Shown here: positions 11,201-24,300 of the stretch, one piece after another | Numbering within the stretch: position 1 is the first letter of the stretch | Layout: each line of letters begins with the position of its first letter | Source of the DNA: Rutstroemia sp. NJR-2017a BVV2 | Taxonomy: Eukaryota; Ascomycota; Leotiomycetes; Helotiales; Rutstroemiaceae | Length of the DNA: 64,000 bases | Assembly: GCA_002946415.1 (NCBI GenBank) | Contig: NJPS01000062.1 | Span: 496,001 to 560,000 of the forward strand | Reading direction: 5' to 3' | Program-made: the position numbers and the translations under genes | The notes under the pieces: model-generated | Databases searched by the model: none | What the model was told of the DNA's origin: nothing | Seen by the model: the letters and a program-made list of their open reading frames with translations, nothing else

Positions 11201-12447
11201 CGGTTATATCTATCGCCTTCTCACCCGATAGCAAGCAGGTCGTGTCTGGGTCTACAGATCAGATAGTACGGCTCTGGGATACTGCGACAGGTGCTCTTCT
11301 CCAGATACTCGAAGGCCACTCAGACCCGGTTATATCTGTTGCCTTCTCACCCGACAGCAAGCAGGTCGTGTCTGGGTCTGTAGATCAGACAATACGGCTC
11401 TGGGATACTACAACAGGTGCTCTTCTCCAAATACTCGAAGGCCACTCGGACCCGGTTATATCTGTTGCCTTCTCACCCAACAGCAAGCAGATCGTATCTG
11501 GGTCTGATGATAAGACAGTACGGCTCTGGGATACTGTGACAGGTGCTCTTCTCCAGATACTCGAAGGCCACTCGGACTGGGTCAGGTCTGTCGCCTTCTC
11601 ACCCGACGGCAAGCAGGTCGTATCTGGGTCTGATGATAAGACAGTACGGCTCTGGGATACTACAACAGATACTCTTCTCCAAACACTCGAAGGCTACTCG
11701 AACAAAGGCCACTCGGACCGGGTCAGGTCTGTCACCTTCTCACCCGACGGCAAGCAGGTCGTATCTGGGTCTACTGATAAGACAGTACGGCTCTGGGATA
11801 CTACGACAGGTGCTCTTCTCCAGACACTCGAAGGCCACTCGGACCCGGTCATATCTGTTGCCTTCTCACCCGACGGCAAACAGGTCGTATCTGGGTCTGT
11901 AGATCAGACAGTACGGCTCTGGGATACTACAACAGGTGCTCTTCTCCAGACACTCGAAGGCCACTCGGACTGGGTCATATCTGTTGCCTTCTCACCCGAC
12001 GGCAAACAGGTCGTATCTGGGTCTGTAGATCAGACAGTACGGCTCTGGGATACTACAACAGGTGCTCTTCTCCAAATACTCGAAGGCCACTCGGACCCGG
12101 TTATATCTGTCGCCTTCTCACCCAACAGCAAGCAGATCGTATCTGGGTCTGATAATAAGATAGTACGGCTCTGGGATATTGCGACAGGTGCTCTTCTCCA
12201 AATACTCGATGGCCACTCGGGCTCAGTCTCGTCTATCGTCTTCTCACCTAACAGCAGGCTAATATCAACTTTTCGTGTATCAGGTCATTGGATAGTAGAT
12301 AACACTGCGCAAATTCTCTGGTTAAATTCTGAATACAGACCTACATGTCAAGCTGTCTGGGATAAAACTCTTGTTCTAGGACATTCGTCAGGGAAGGTTT
12401 CATTTCTTCGGTTTAAGGGAGGGATAAAGCTTATAACTTCCACCTAA
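8271..12447 (+). CDS. HET-NACHT-WD40 (HNWD) STAND protein, fungal NLR-like
   Basis: Large signal-transducing NTPase of the fungal allorecognition and innate-immunity type (the architecture of Podospora HET-D/HET-E). Exons 8271-10517 and 10576-12447, joined in phase 0 across a 58-bp intron (GTACGT donor, CTACTAAAT branch), give 1,372 residues. An N-terminal HET domain spans about residues 20-180 (AILSHTWE, WVDTCCINK, RGWTLQELLAP). NACHT has Walker A GDPGKGKT near residue 303 and Walker B LIVDALDECE near 410. A linker leads to 11 nearly identical WD40 repeats of 42 residues from about residue 819, plus a degenerate twelfth. The family kills incompatible heterokaryons when an NLR recognises a partner; that this copy does so is inference. 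Both nucleotide-binding motifs are intact, and no internal stop or frameshift is seen. Confidence 0.93.
10786..12250 (+). repeat. 126-bp coding tandem repeats (WD40 array)
   Basis: Eleven tandem units of 126 bp, each encoding LLQ-T/I-LEGHSD...LWDTTTGA, followed by a diverged unit. Most positions are identical between units at the DNA level, including synonymous sites. Differences cluster at a few codons: the residue after GHSD (W, R or P), the residue two further on (M, I or R), D/N-G/S before KQ, and the triplet after SGS (ADQ, VDQ, TDQ, TDK, DDK, DNK). Unit 3 carries a 6-bp insertion (an extra GS) and unit 8 an 18-bp insertion (extra residues including NKGHSD). The pattern suggests recent unequal exchange or gene conversion with diversification at the ligand-binding face. 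Confidence 0.95.
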
Positions 12448-14021
12448 TATAGATTAGGTAACATTTTATATTTGTCTTTAATTTATATCTCTTTTTCTTT
12501 TCTTCCCTATTTCATAGAAGGTTCAAGGGGAGTAGGTGACTTTATAGTAATTAAATGCTGCTTGGAATTAGTGGGGTAATTTTACACGTACCACCAGCAC
12601 AAGCCAAAAGTCATTAGTCAGCACTGGAGAAAGTATTAACCTGCATGGCAATCTTATACAATTTGTATGCCACAGCAACCACAAGGCGAATGACGACTTC
12701 TCGATTGATCATGAGGCTCTAAAGCTCAGGTAAACCCTTTTAAGTTCATTAAGAGTTATAAGAGTCAGATGGTGGGGCTATAGTAGAGGAGATCTTTTTT
12801 GCTATACATAGAGACTACCTATTGATCCGGCACGACGGCAACGATGCGAACATTAGTTTTTAGTAGGGAGGGCTCAGAGTGTAAACAGATAGCTATAGAT
12901 CAGGACTAAAACAATAACATGAAAGACATGAATGTGTATATAAAGTTTGAGACACGTAAAGTCAAAGTACCTATCATTTTTCTCGCCACACAGGGATGGA
13001 CGTTACTCAGCTTCATTGTAGCTTGATGTAAAATGACGGAAGCGATGAGGATAATGTCCATGATAGGTAAAATTGTGCTGGCTTGGCCCTGGCCAGTTCA
13101 GGTGAGTAGTCACATTTCTTGGTCCCTTCTGCAGGATGTGTACACCACATACTCGAGGCTGCATACAAATACTGTACCCCTTGGGAGTGCATTGCATCAG
13201 TACGTTGCCGCCATTATCATTGTATGGGAGGATGCCGAAATCTGTTCATGCGACGTCTGACAATGATTCATATACCATTGTTGAATTCCCGTCCCCGTAT
13301 GAGACTTGGTGGAAGGAAGGAAGGAAGACCTCAAAGTAAAGTTCAAGTGGAGCAATTTTGCCGACACACGCTAAAATGATGTGAATGTACCAGCAAACCT
13401 AAACCGGACGATCTGCAAGTCATACACCAGAATGTGCTCCGAGCAACCGGTCCTTATGTCAATCCAAGCAACTTCGCAGATGGTGAAGCTCATGGGTTTT
13501 GCGTGTCCGTGCAAAAAGAAAGTGAATTAACCTTACTGAGGGAGATGTGACGATCACATAGACATATATGAGCAATTTGTGCGTAACATGGACAGATCCA
13601 AGACATAACCTTAGGGGTTGATCCAAGTAAGTAGTCGGCAGAAAGTGGCTCCGACTTGAGACAGAGCTGGGCGTCTCATCTTTCTTGAATTGCTTTTCCA
13701 GCTGGCTCTATATGCCGCTTCGACGCTGTCTTTTTCGTTTTCTTTCTGTTTACTTGGACCATGAACCCTTTTTTCTGGTTGTCACGGCACCAAAACTGCA
13801 CTATGCACTACCTTCTCTCCAGTAAAACTATCTAATCTACTACGAATAATATATCCCTCTTTCCCAGCCTGGGTACGTGTCACCCACATGCTGCCCAACT
13901 CCCCATGCTATGCCATTTTAGTGCGCCAAAGTCGTGAAATGCATGAATACCCCGCTGCTTGATGTGATGCGCGTCTGTAATACAGATAAACATGATTAAA
14001 AAAGTAAGATATTCGTGTCCT
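12448..14021. other. Intergenic region between convergent HNWD and SEN1 genes
   Basis: About 1.6 kb between two convergent 3' ends. Open frames at 13003-13379 on both strands overlap one another and lack recognisable motifs or splice-supported extension. I see no RNA gene, transposon termini or strong repeats. Confidence 0.45.
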
Positions 14022-17000
14022 TTATCTCCTCTTAGGAGGCTTTCGTTGAATGAATGGATCGGTTGGAGCTTTCCTGCGCGGAGGTGGTGGTAGATTTGGT
14101 CGTGCAGCTGCAGCTGAAGCCTTACTTGCTTGTTGCGCCTCGAGTGCAGCAGCAAGATCCACTTTCTTTTCAGCAGGTCGATGGAGCTCTCCCAACCCGC
14201 TTTTGTCTGTCCGCAAGTTTGAGGGCGGTGCGACATCAACGTCTGGAGTTTGGTTCTTGGACGAGTTAGTAGCCGTCTAGATACAACATATTTTTTCTTC
14301 TTCAAAAGCACTATACTTCTTCGGACTGGCAAGATTATATATAAAGTTTAATAGGAAACAGCTTATAGCAACTTACCTTTTTCTTCTTGGTGGGCACAGT
14401 CTCATCTACACTGCCGCGGTCTCTGTGCCTCTTCCGTTTATCACCAGCATTAGAATCTGTGGGGGTCGTTATCTGGTCGACACTAGCTGCCGGTGTACTA
14501 CTCGAGGACGAACCCTGGACACTTCGAGCCGGAGCATCTGGCATGTCCACGTCTACATCCATGTTATCCGCAAAAGGTGGATTGGAGAGCACAGGCACCG
14601 GGTTCGAGAAGTCGGGTGGTGGAGCATCATTGGAAGTTGGTCTTGACAGCAAACTCATAATATCGCCACTAGTATAGCGGTTACGACTTCGGGCATCATG
14701 AATGAGCCTACTCCAGAATTGACCTTGCTCCAAAGCTCTGGAATCTCCTAGAACCCATAAGGAAGATTTGGCTCTGGTCAGACCCACGTTCATACGTCGA
14801 ATATCATTCAAGAAACCAATACCCCCTGTGGCTTGGGCACGCACACAGGAGAAGATGATGATTTCACGTTCTCGACCTTGGAAAGCATCTGTCGTATTGA
14901 ACTCGATCTCTTCGAAAATACCCTCGCCATACTTGCGCTGGAAGCGGTTTTTGAGCTCGTTCAGCTGAGCCTTGTAGGTAGTGATGATACCGATCTTGCC
15001 TTTGAAATCATAAGATCTGTAATCTGTCCTCAGACGCTCATACAGCCGAAGAGCAGCATTCAACTCCGGCACGTTAATGAACGAATGTCCTTTAGCTTCT
15101 TTGCTCTGAATACCCTCAACATCGAAGAAACGGTAAGGTCCAAGAATCGAGCTCGCATGCCATGGTTGAGCTCGGAGTCTTGCCATTCCATCTCCATCAA
15201 GCAGCCGACTATTGTAGAACTGTTGGCTAGGGAATCGGCTGATCTCGGGATGCATGCGATACTGAGTATCAAGTAGATGTACATCGTTAGGATGATTATG
15301 CTGCATGCGAACGAACAGACTTTGCTCGTATCCGAAGCTTTTCGCCTGTCGCGAAAGAACTGTTGGTGGCAATTGCTCGGGATCTCCAACCAGAATACAT
15401 TTTGTGGCTCCGTATTTGAGTGGAATGATAGCGCTGAGTTCGATACACTGTGCGGCTTCATCAATGATAACAGTCTCGAACTCGACGTTATCCAGCTTGA
15501 GAAGAGTTTCGTGTCCACTTCCACTGAGTGTAGAGCAGAGAACATGAGCTTCATCGATGATCTCTTTAGTGAATTGACGCCTAGTTAAATCACTCGCTCG
15601 CGCTTTGGTGTCGCTGTTCTTGTCCTCATCGATCTTGTTGCCGATGTGTGCCTGCTTACGCTTCAACTCATCAAATTCTCTTTGGTGTTTGAGCTCGGAA
15701 GTTTTGTCATTGTTGACACGGCATGATTCCATCTCTGCCCTGAGGATATTGAGTCTTTCCTTGATAGCGCCGGCCTCTTTGTGCAGCATTTCTCGATCAG
15801 TCAATTGACCCTTCTTAGATTCCATATCCCCTTCTAATTTGATTCTGACTAGTTCATCTAGCGTCACGTCCTTGACACTCGCGTTGATAGCATCGCTCCG
15901 GCCCAGTCGAACAACTTTGATCTTCTGATGTGAACCGTTCAGTGGCAGAATACCCTCCATTAGCCGAAGAACCAACTCATCCACGGCTGCGTTACTGGGA
16001 GCACAAATCAACAATTTCTTTTTAGGTGGTTGTGCAGCCGCAGCGCCCTTCTGACCTTGAAGTCTGACCCCAGTCTGCTGAGCTTGTTGTTGCAAAGCCT
16101 GCGTGAGTAAAGATCCTACCATGGCAACAATTGTCTTCGTCTTTCCTGATCCAGGCGGCCTATCACAGTTAGTAATGGCCATAATATTCAGGCCTAAACT
16201 TTAACATACCCTTGAATTAATGTGAACCCATCATTGTCATTTGCGGATAGAATAGCCTTCGCTTGTCCTTTGTTCAACTTGTACCTGGTTGATATTGATG
16301 CTACCTTCTCCTCAGAGTATTTCTGCAAAGGAGATGGCTTTGCTTCCAAAATTTCAGTGCAAAGGTCGTAATATTCGAGACTGCTTAATGCGGCAAACTC
16401 TCGGAGTGTCGTGGTCATATCCGCGATCTTGAGCGCATATATCATGCCGTTCGGGACGAAACATTGAAGCAGTGTGGCCCCAACATCTCTGCTAACCTTG
16501 TAAGTTACCTCCATAACGTCCTTTTTCCGAGTCCTGCGGCTAACTTGTGCGAGACAGTGCGGTGCTTTTTCGTCCAGGAGAGGGTTCGGACTCTTAGAGA
16601 GCAGTACGATATCTCTTTCAAATACAATGTTGTCCCGCGAAGTGGACAGTGGTATGCTAGTGCTGACTTCCATAAACTTGTCAACCGAGAGACGATTTAG
16701 CACTTTTGTCTCAATGGGCTTGTAGTTGTTTTCTTCTTTCGCCGTTACAAGTGAGCGCCATACTTCAGAAATGAGCAAAGGTTTGAAGGTTTCCTTGTAG
16801 AGATTAAGGTCAAGAAAACTATTAGCGATCTTTTTGCAAACGTTGTCGGTTGGAGGTTCATCGCCTTGATGGAAAATGTCCCAGTTGAGTATCTCGAGAT
16901 AGATGATGTCCATATTAGGCTCTACACGTGCACGTAGATCCTTTTTGGAGTGCTGCCGTTTGGTCTTTTTAACTGGACCACTGGCTTGGAGGAGGTTGCG

Positions 17001-20000
17001 TCTTCTGCTTTCTTCGTATTCCGAAACCTTCTTGTTCGCCTCCCGGCTTCTGGTTGCAAGTAGATTTGTGCCTGAATCGTCATCGTCATCATCGTCATCT
17101 GAATCCTCATCTGAAGAACCGATCATAATCTCACTTCGTGTTGGTGCGTGGTCTTTACCCGCAACACCACTGATACCCTTAAGCCCGGAGCCCTCTCCCT
17201 TCACCAAGGCTGTCGGAGCGCGTAGTGCTCTTGCCTGCGCAATTGCTGCCGCATCCCGTTGTTTCTTTTCCTCTGCATCTTTCCGGCGTCTAGCCATCAA
17301 AGATTCAGAGGCCTCCTGGGTCTTCGCTTGTTTCGCCTTCACTTGTTCCATTAGCAGCCTCTGCTTTTCGGACAGCTTCGGGAACGAGTCACTCAAGCTA
17401 GAGGTTCTACTGGACTGTGTAGCAGATCCTGGCTCATACTTTTTACCATCTCCAGATTTTGACCAAGCGTCGAGCGAGCTTTGCATCTGCCGCTCTTTGA
17501 AATTGAACGTCGGCTCGTGCTTCACACCCCCTGCGGATTTCGACCATGAATCAATTGTGGCTTGCTTCTTGGGTGCCACGAAAGAAAGGGTCTGCATGAT
17601 CTCAAATCCCTTGTGCTCGTCCAAAGCAGCGCGCAAATCAGCCTTTTGCTGCTTTGAAAGATTGGTTCTTCTGAAACCCTTCTCATCCTCATCCTTGCAT
17701 GCATCTTGGATGTATTCTAGCGCGAATTTATCAACTTCTGTGTCAAACTCCGCGAGTGACTTGAGCAGTGTTGCTAATAGACTTGTGATTACACCCACCA
17801 AATAAGTGTCTCTAAGTCTAAGCATCATTGTAAGACCATTGACGTTCTGGCAAACGACTTGGAGCACTTTCTGGATAGCGTCCTTCGATGAAATTCGCGC
17901 AGAAGCTTGATCATCGCCGGAATCAGAGGTCACGCCTATCGCCGAAGCGATGATGCGGTATTGATTGAAGAGGGACTCTGCATATTCCATGCCATCTCGA
18001 CAGAAATCCTGCATATCCTCTTTCGAGCGCTGCACACGCATCCCCCACTCTTCCGTAGTAGAAAACATTACATCTAATGCCCGCCATTGAGTAATCCACC
18101 AGGTCATGATGGCATTCTTCTCGATGGTGCTCAATGAAGTGTGACTTCGGAGATAGCCAGTGGTATCACAAAGAGAGTAGACCATATCTCGCCCAATTTT
18201 GATCATGTAGGGCATTGGAGAAAAATTGCGTGCCTTGGCAATTCTCGTAATGGCATATGTCACTGAGTGCATCATCGGCACGAATGTCAGCTCTAAGAGA
18301 CTTGAAATGGCATCGCGTTTGCTAATTTGCCCTGTGCTTGCCTTGACCACCTCGACTGCAGCCTCGTATATCTGCTGATCCGCGGAAACAAGAGCTGCGA
18401 ATAGTGGACGAGAAGTTTGAGAATCCTGGTACATTTGAACCAAATCGGACGCATCAAAATCACTGAGACGCTCAAAAATTCTTGATACATTCTCAGTGAG
18501 CTGCCGAAAGTCTTTATTATATTGCATATGGGAAGCTGGAAGCGTGGCTTGCTTTTTGTCTTTCGGTCTCAATTCGTCCAATCCCGTGAGATGGGAGGTT
18601 GCGGAGAGAATCGTCTTCGCCAAATCCACATTACCGGGTCGAAATATGTCGAGGACAGCTTGCCAGATCGGTTGGGAGTGACCTCTAAGGCCTTGCTGGA
18701 TGGGTATATTTTTCACGAGTGCTTGAAATTCTGCACTTAATGCTTTGCAATCTAGGGCCAAAGCATCCCTTGTCACCAGCATACTAAGCCGCCTCATTTC
18801 GACCTGATTATGACCTTGCTCTCTGAGCTCAATAGAACCGAGTATCATGCCCTTGTAAGTATCGACAAGAGCCATGACATTGTTGATGATAATCAAAGAT
18901 GTCGATGGGTTGATGTTGTAGTTCGAATCAACGAACGTCTCCAATGTGGCACGAAGAGCATCCAGGCCGGCACAACAACAAGCAAGCCGCGTGTGCTCCT
19001 GAAATTTGTCATTCTGCAGACGCTCCAACAGGTTATAGAGGAATGAGCCGCAGACATCAAACTGATGGTCAGCAGGCAATGAATTAATGAACTCCGGTAT
19101 CCAGCCCAGAATGAATGACGTATCTGCAGCCCTATATTCATGGAGTCTACCAAGCAGGTTGCCATAAGTAGGACTCATGAAAATCTGTTCGGCGACAGTC
19201 GCAGGTGATATCGTATTGAATGCTGCCCAGAAACTCTTTGGGGACGTCTTAAGAAGTTTCCTCAGTGCTTCGATAACCAATTGAACGATGGCTTCCGATT
19301 TACAGGTAAGATGCTGGAGTGCAAGAAGGTAGACGCTTGGCTGGACTTCCATTGCCCGCAGAGAATAGGTTATAAGGCGATCATCCAGTCTTTCTAGGAT
19401 CAAGGTAAAGCCTTCCCAAAACCGTATAATCGCATCATGGTCATGATTATTTTGGGCCACAAATGTTACGGCTTCCGATAGAGTATCATGCACAACCCAA
19501 TCAAACAACTCAGGTGTAAGCATTCCGGTGGTCTTCTGCCAGGCGCATCTCGCAAATCGAAGTCGAATTGCATTGCTGTCGAACAGAAAGCGGCCAGTAG
19601 CTGGAAGTATGTCGCTAATGCGGAGGACCTTCTTAGATTGTATCTCCTCGAAGACAAAGTTGAAGTGCTTGGAGAGGTTCTTCTCGGATTTGTGGTACTC
19701 AATACAGCAGAGGGATTCGTAGAGGGATAGTAAGAGAGCAGAGTCATATCCGGCAAGTAGTTTCTGCGTTCGCATCTGAGGCTCAGCCTCTTCTATAACC
19801 TTCTGACTCGCTTTGAGACCGCTATCTATGCGTTGAAAGTCGATGGCTAGGAGGCGATTTGACAGTTCTGCGACCATGTCTTCATCGAACTGCCTGGAAT
19901 TTGTTAGCACGTATCCGGCACACAACATCTAGAAACCCTCACTCTGCCAATTCCTTTAGATAAGCCTTGCGACCCAAATGCCAATTGTGCACACATTTGT

Positions 20001-20361
20001 CACAGGACCTTAGGAGCTTATTCAATCCTCCAGTATATTCTTCGATCATGGCCCCGCCCACATCCGCAGCCAGTCCCGTAACGAGAGAGTATTTATAAGC
20101 CACAGCGTGCCGTTTCTTCGCATATTGTATGAGTTCCTTTTTCGTTTCCGCGCTCAGGTCATCCTCTTTTTCGTCTGCGCGAGAGTAATCGGCGTAGTCC
20201 TCATCGTTCCGCTTCGGACAGAACCAATGTGCGTCTTGCGGAAAAGCCTTCAGTTCTCTGTTGACGAGTAAGTAAATTGCCATCGGAACATATTAGAAAG
20301 CAAGCGCTGCGTACCCATGGAGCTCTTGGAGCTCGTCCATAATATCTGCTTCATCACGCAT
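14022..20361 (-). CDS. SEN1: Sen1-type superfamily 1 RNA/DNA helicase
   Basis: Nuclear 5'-3' helicase that terminates non-coding RNA polymerase II transcription and resolves R-loops. Five exons (20361-20315, 20257-19943, 19893-16210, 16159-14377, 14276-14022) keep the frame and give 2,027 residues. The first exon is only 47 nt (MRDEADIMDELQELHG). A long alpha-helical N-terminal domain precedes the helicase core: Walker A GPPGSGKT near residue 1349, IIDEAAQ near 1580, VGDPEQLPPTV, DTQYRMHPEIS, TTDAFQGREREI and VGLTRAKSS. The basic C-terminus ends DPFIQRKPPKRR, typical of fungal Sen1. Introns of 57, 49, 50 and 100 bp have good donors, and one has a perfect GCTAAC branch. The intron at 16209-16160 falls at the Walker A glycine. 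An acidic Asp run lies near 17090. Confidence 0.94.
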
Positions 20362-21341
20362 AACTGCAGATTTCTATTGAACAACCATAGAAGTTATAGA
20401 TGATCGAGGCTATATATCAATCGAGGTGGTGAGAAAAGAGTCAATAGCAGGAAATGTGAGCTAGACTAGCTGCAATTATGAGAAGTCCAGAAAGGCAATG
20501 GCTTCCTGTTGCAATAAATTGTAGCAAGCAACGTCGCCGGCTTTTCGAGTTTGAAGTCAAGGAAGGACTAGAAGTGAGAGTGCCGGTAAGAGGGAAAGCG
20601 CTAAAAGGATAAATTGAAAGTTTAAATCCGCTGAATCAAAAGATGGAATTACACTTTGAAGAATTAGGAAGCACTTGACCCTTCAGCTAGAGAAGATATT
20701 TACATATTCGAGCTTTGAGAGGTCCATTTTGTAAGGTACGGGAGACGCGATAATTTGAGGTTCGTCGCGTGTGACAAGGCTGCAGGGGCGGGTGGACCCC
20801 GTGCATGCTGCATGTTAGAGTGCTCCTAAGCCTTGTCACCAAGGCTATTACTCGAAATGGTCCAAATGTCTCCTTACTGCTACGTTTACATATTAAATGC
20901 ACATATTACGGAATAGAGAGGCAAGGTCAGAAGACTACAGGATTTCAAAGGATTTATAAATTCGATTACATATTCATTTTCTTCATTGAAGCACCGTGCA
21001 ATTATGTGTCTCCTGCTACAACCACTATATACAAAGGACAAAAAGAATCACGGATCCCAGCCGCCACTGTTGAGTTATAAACACTCCAGGAGCGCAGACC
21101 TAGAACTATTTTCCAGATAAAACTTAAGAATTGAAATCGCTTCCTTCCCAACATAAAGATATAATTGCCGACAGCCTTTTTTCATGTCATATTAAACGCC
21201 CACAACGCCAATGCAAAAGAACCAAATGGAGAACACAAACGTCATAGATCGCTCCTGCAGATCATTATGCTGAAAATCTTCTGTATCAACAAAAGAAAAT
21301 AATATCTATGGTACAATCCGTGACTTCGCTAATTCCGATCA
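20362..21341. other. SEN1 promoter and P4-ATPase 3' flank
   Basis: About 1 kb upstream of SEN1 and downstream of the P4-ATPase gene. It is AT-rich with no open frame resembling protein. Promoter elements for SEN1 and the 3' UTR of the flippase gene are expected here; no specific motif stands out. Confidence 0.45.
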
Positions 21342-24300
21342 TCATAAGGCATGGGAAGGAGGAGGAGTCTCGTTCCTTCTACTTCTTAATGGTCCAAAAG
21401 ATTGGCTAGATTCTAACCGTGTCAGAAGTGCTGCTGATGTAAAATCATTGCTAGCCTCAAAACTCGGTCGAACGGGGTCCATCGAGGTACGCAATCGATC
21501 GAAGGAGGGTCTCGGCCGTTCTACTGACATTCGGGGGCCGAGTTGATCGAAGGAGGGTCTCGGCGGTTCTACTGACACTCGGGGGCCGAGTTGATCAAAG
21601 GATGATCGGTGACGGGTGAAATCAGTTCCGTCGCTTCCGTTTTGGCTTCGTGGGTTATGGGTCGTGGTGGACGTCGGAGCAACTGAAGGTGGGTAAATGG
21701 GTCGTTGGTCTTCATCAATGCTCGGATAATGGGTGTGCTTACTCGGCTTCGTGATCTCAGAGAATGATGCCGATGAACCTTTGGACATTGAATCCAGCGG
21801 CTCATCGGGTCTATCGAGATAGTCAAAGTTCCCTTGACGGACTTGCTCGCGGATGATATCAACATCATAAGGAAAGTATATCTTCTGCGCGACTTTGATG
21901 CAAAATCGCGGAAGAAGCGCCAGCATCACCGATAGAGCAGTTATTGCCCAGAAACTTGCTTGACCAAAGACTTCCGCCGCTGCCTTGTAGAAGTAATCTG
22001 ATGAGGTAAAAGACGAGTAGACACCAGTCCAGAACCACACCAAGAGAATACTTATGGCGACAAGTAAGACCATGAGCCAATCCCAGCGATAGGTGTTCAG
22101 GAGAATATAAGTGTTGATAGCAAACACAGCGGCGGGTGCGATGTAGACTCCGAATCTCTCTCTGTCATCGATGTTTTGTCCGCTCTCTGTGACGAAAGTA
22201 CCATTGCGGAACAAACACCACGCCATGAAGAAGATGATAATAGACTGGTACAGTCCATCAAGCATGTAAAGCCTAAAAAAATTAGTATCAATATGTCAAG
22301 GATGTCAGAGCTTCAATACTAACCAGAACTTTCGTTGAGTCCATTCCTTTCGCTCAATGCCTCGTCGGTAAAGTTGCGGTACTGCAAGAGATACCTTGTC
22401 CGAGACATCCTGGTCCAGAACTCCCATGAAGATGACCGGGACGGAAGTGAAAGCCAAATTGAACAGAAGAATGTAGGTATAATCGAAGAGATATGTCATA
22501 TCAAAGTTGGCGAAAATCTGATACCAGAAGATAGTAAATGTCCACACGACGTTTTTGTAGAAGAAGTTGGCAATCATCTCTCCCACTCTACGATAGGACC
22601 AACGCCCATGGACTAGCACAAGACGTTGGAGGAATCTGAATTGACCAATGGCGTAATCTGAAGACATCACAGCTTGTCGACCTTCTTCTCCAGCAATACC
22701 AACACCCACATCGGCTTCTTGGATCATAGCAACATCGTTGGCACCATCTCCAATGGACAATGTCATGACATCAAGACCACCTTTAACCATGGCCACGACG
22801 GCGGCTTTTTGTGCGGGGCTGACTCGACAGCAAAGGACCGATTTGCATTGCTTGCACAATAAAAGGAATTTCTGTTTCAACTGATCATCCAATACAAGCT
22901 TGAGAGAGTCGCCATCAATGACGATAGCATGCGTTGGCGCGGGCGGTTCGTGGTTCTTCCTCGCAGCTTTCAACTCTGCATCAGAACCGGTCATGTTAAA
23001 GGAAGCCAGGTGCTTATCAAGCTCAGCCTCCGCTGTAGCGACTTGTTCGTCCTCAATCTTGAAAACAATGAGTTCCATATCGTTAGTGAGCAGGTTACAG
23101 GAGAAACCAATGTTGATCGCAGTCTCAACTTTATCGCCAGTGAGGACCCATAATTTAATACCAGCTTCGGCCAAAAGAGCGATCGTATCGGGTACACCTT
23201 CTTGCAAGCGATCCTCAATTGCAGTTCCACCAAGGAGGGTAAGGTCACGCTCGATCGCATCAGATACCGCTTCCAGCTTATCTTCACGATCTTGAATGGC
23301 TGCGGCAGCAAGCTCATGTTCACGATTCCATTCTTGGTATTCGTCCTCGGCGAGCTCTCTCTGTGCGATACAGAGCGTACGGAGACCCTCTCTCGCAAAC
23401 ATTTCAAGATGTTCGGCTGTGGTACGGCGGAGTTCCGGTTGCTCTCCACGCTTCAATCGAGAATAAATTATACTATCAGCACCTTTGCAGAAGAGGATGA
23501 TTTTGTTGTCCGGCATACGTATGATGGCGCTCATACGTTTCCTGGTGGAGTTGAATTCCAATGTGTTTAGAACACGGTATTCCTGATCATGACCTTGAAT
23601 GTTTAATCGAATGCCGTCTGATGAATTACCAAGAACCGTGAATCCTACGTCTCGCGCAGTCGCAACCAATGCTGCCTCGTCCGGTGACTGTGCTCTGAAC
23701 TCAATCTTAGGTGGGTCTCCAGGAGTAGTTTCTGAAATGACCGAGTGACAGAGAGCGAGAGCTAACATGAACTGATGATTAGCATCTTGTTGCTCCTTGC
23801 CATTTTCACCAGCAAGATCGGAAACGAAGTCGGGCGCAACGAACGTCAATTCGTCATCATGAAGATAAGGGTTGTCGTGCAGTTTCCTGATGTCGACTAG
23901 CATTTTGGCGCGAGCTGCCGCGATCTGTTCCTTTGCTTTAGCACCTTCCTTCTCTACGTCGATACCTTGACGCTTCTGCATTCCAGCTTGCGCCTCTGTG
24001 TAGGCTTCTCCATAAGGCACCCCATTGATACTAGCTTTCTTGAATTCCATCACGTTCTGAGTCAAAGTTCCTGTTTTATCGGAGAATATATATTCAATTT
24101 GACCCAAGTCGTCCGAGATGTTCCATGACTTCGGTGTGCAAGGATAGTCAATCTTATCGTAGTACATCTCTGTGTCGCTGTAGATGAAGAAAGCCTGACA
24201 AGTTTTGATGATTTCGAGAGATATGTATAGCGAGATTGGTACCAAGTTCTGGAAAAGAATAAGCGCAGCCCAGAAGGTGATGAAGCCGTTCAGCGCTGGC

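Noticed and set aside
14335..14377. SEN1 ending after PTKKKK by intron read-through
   Set aside because: Splicing 14376-14277 in phase 0 gives the conserved DPFIQRKPPKRR C-terminus, so the short ending is not the main product.
16903..17805. 300-codon plus-strand frame inside SEN1
   Set aside because: It is antisense to a well-supported helicase exon and has low-complexity Ser content with no motif.
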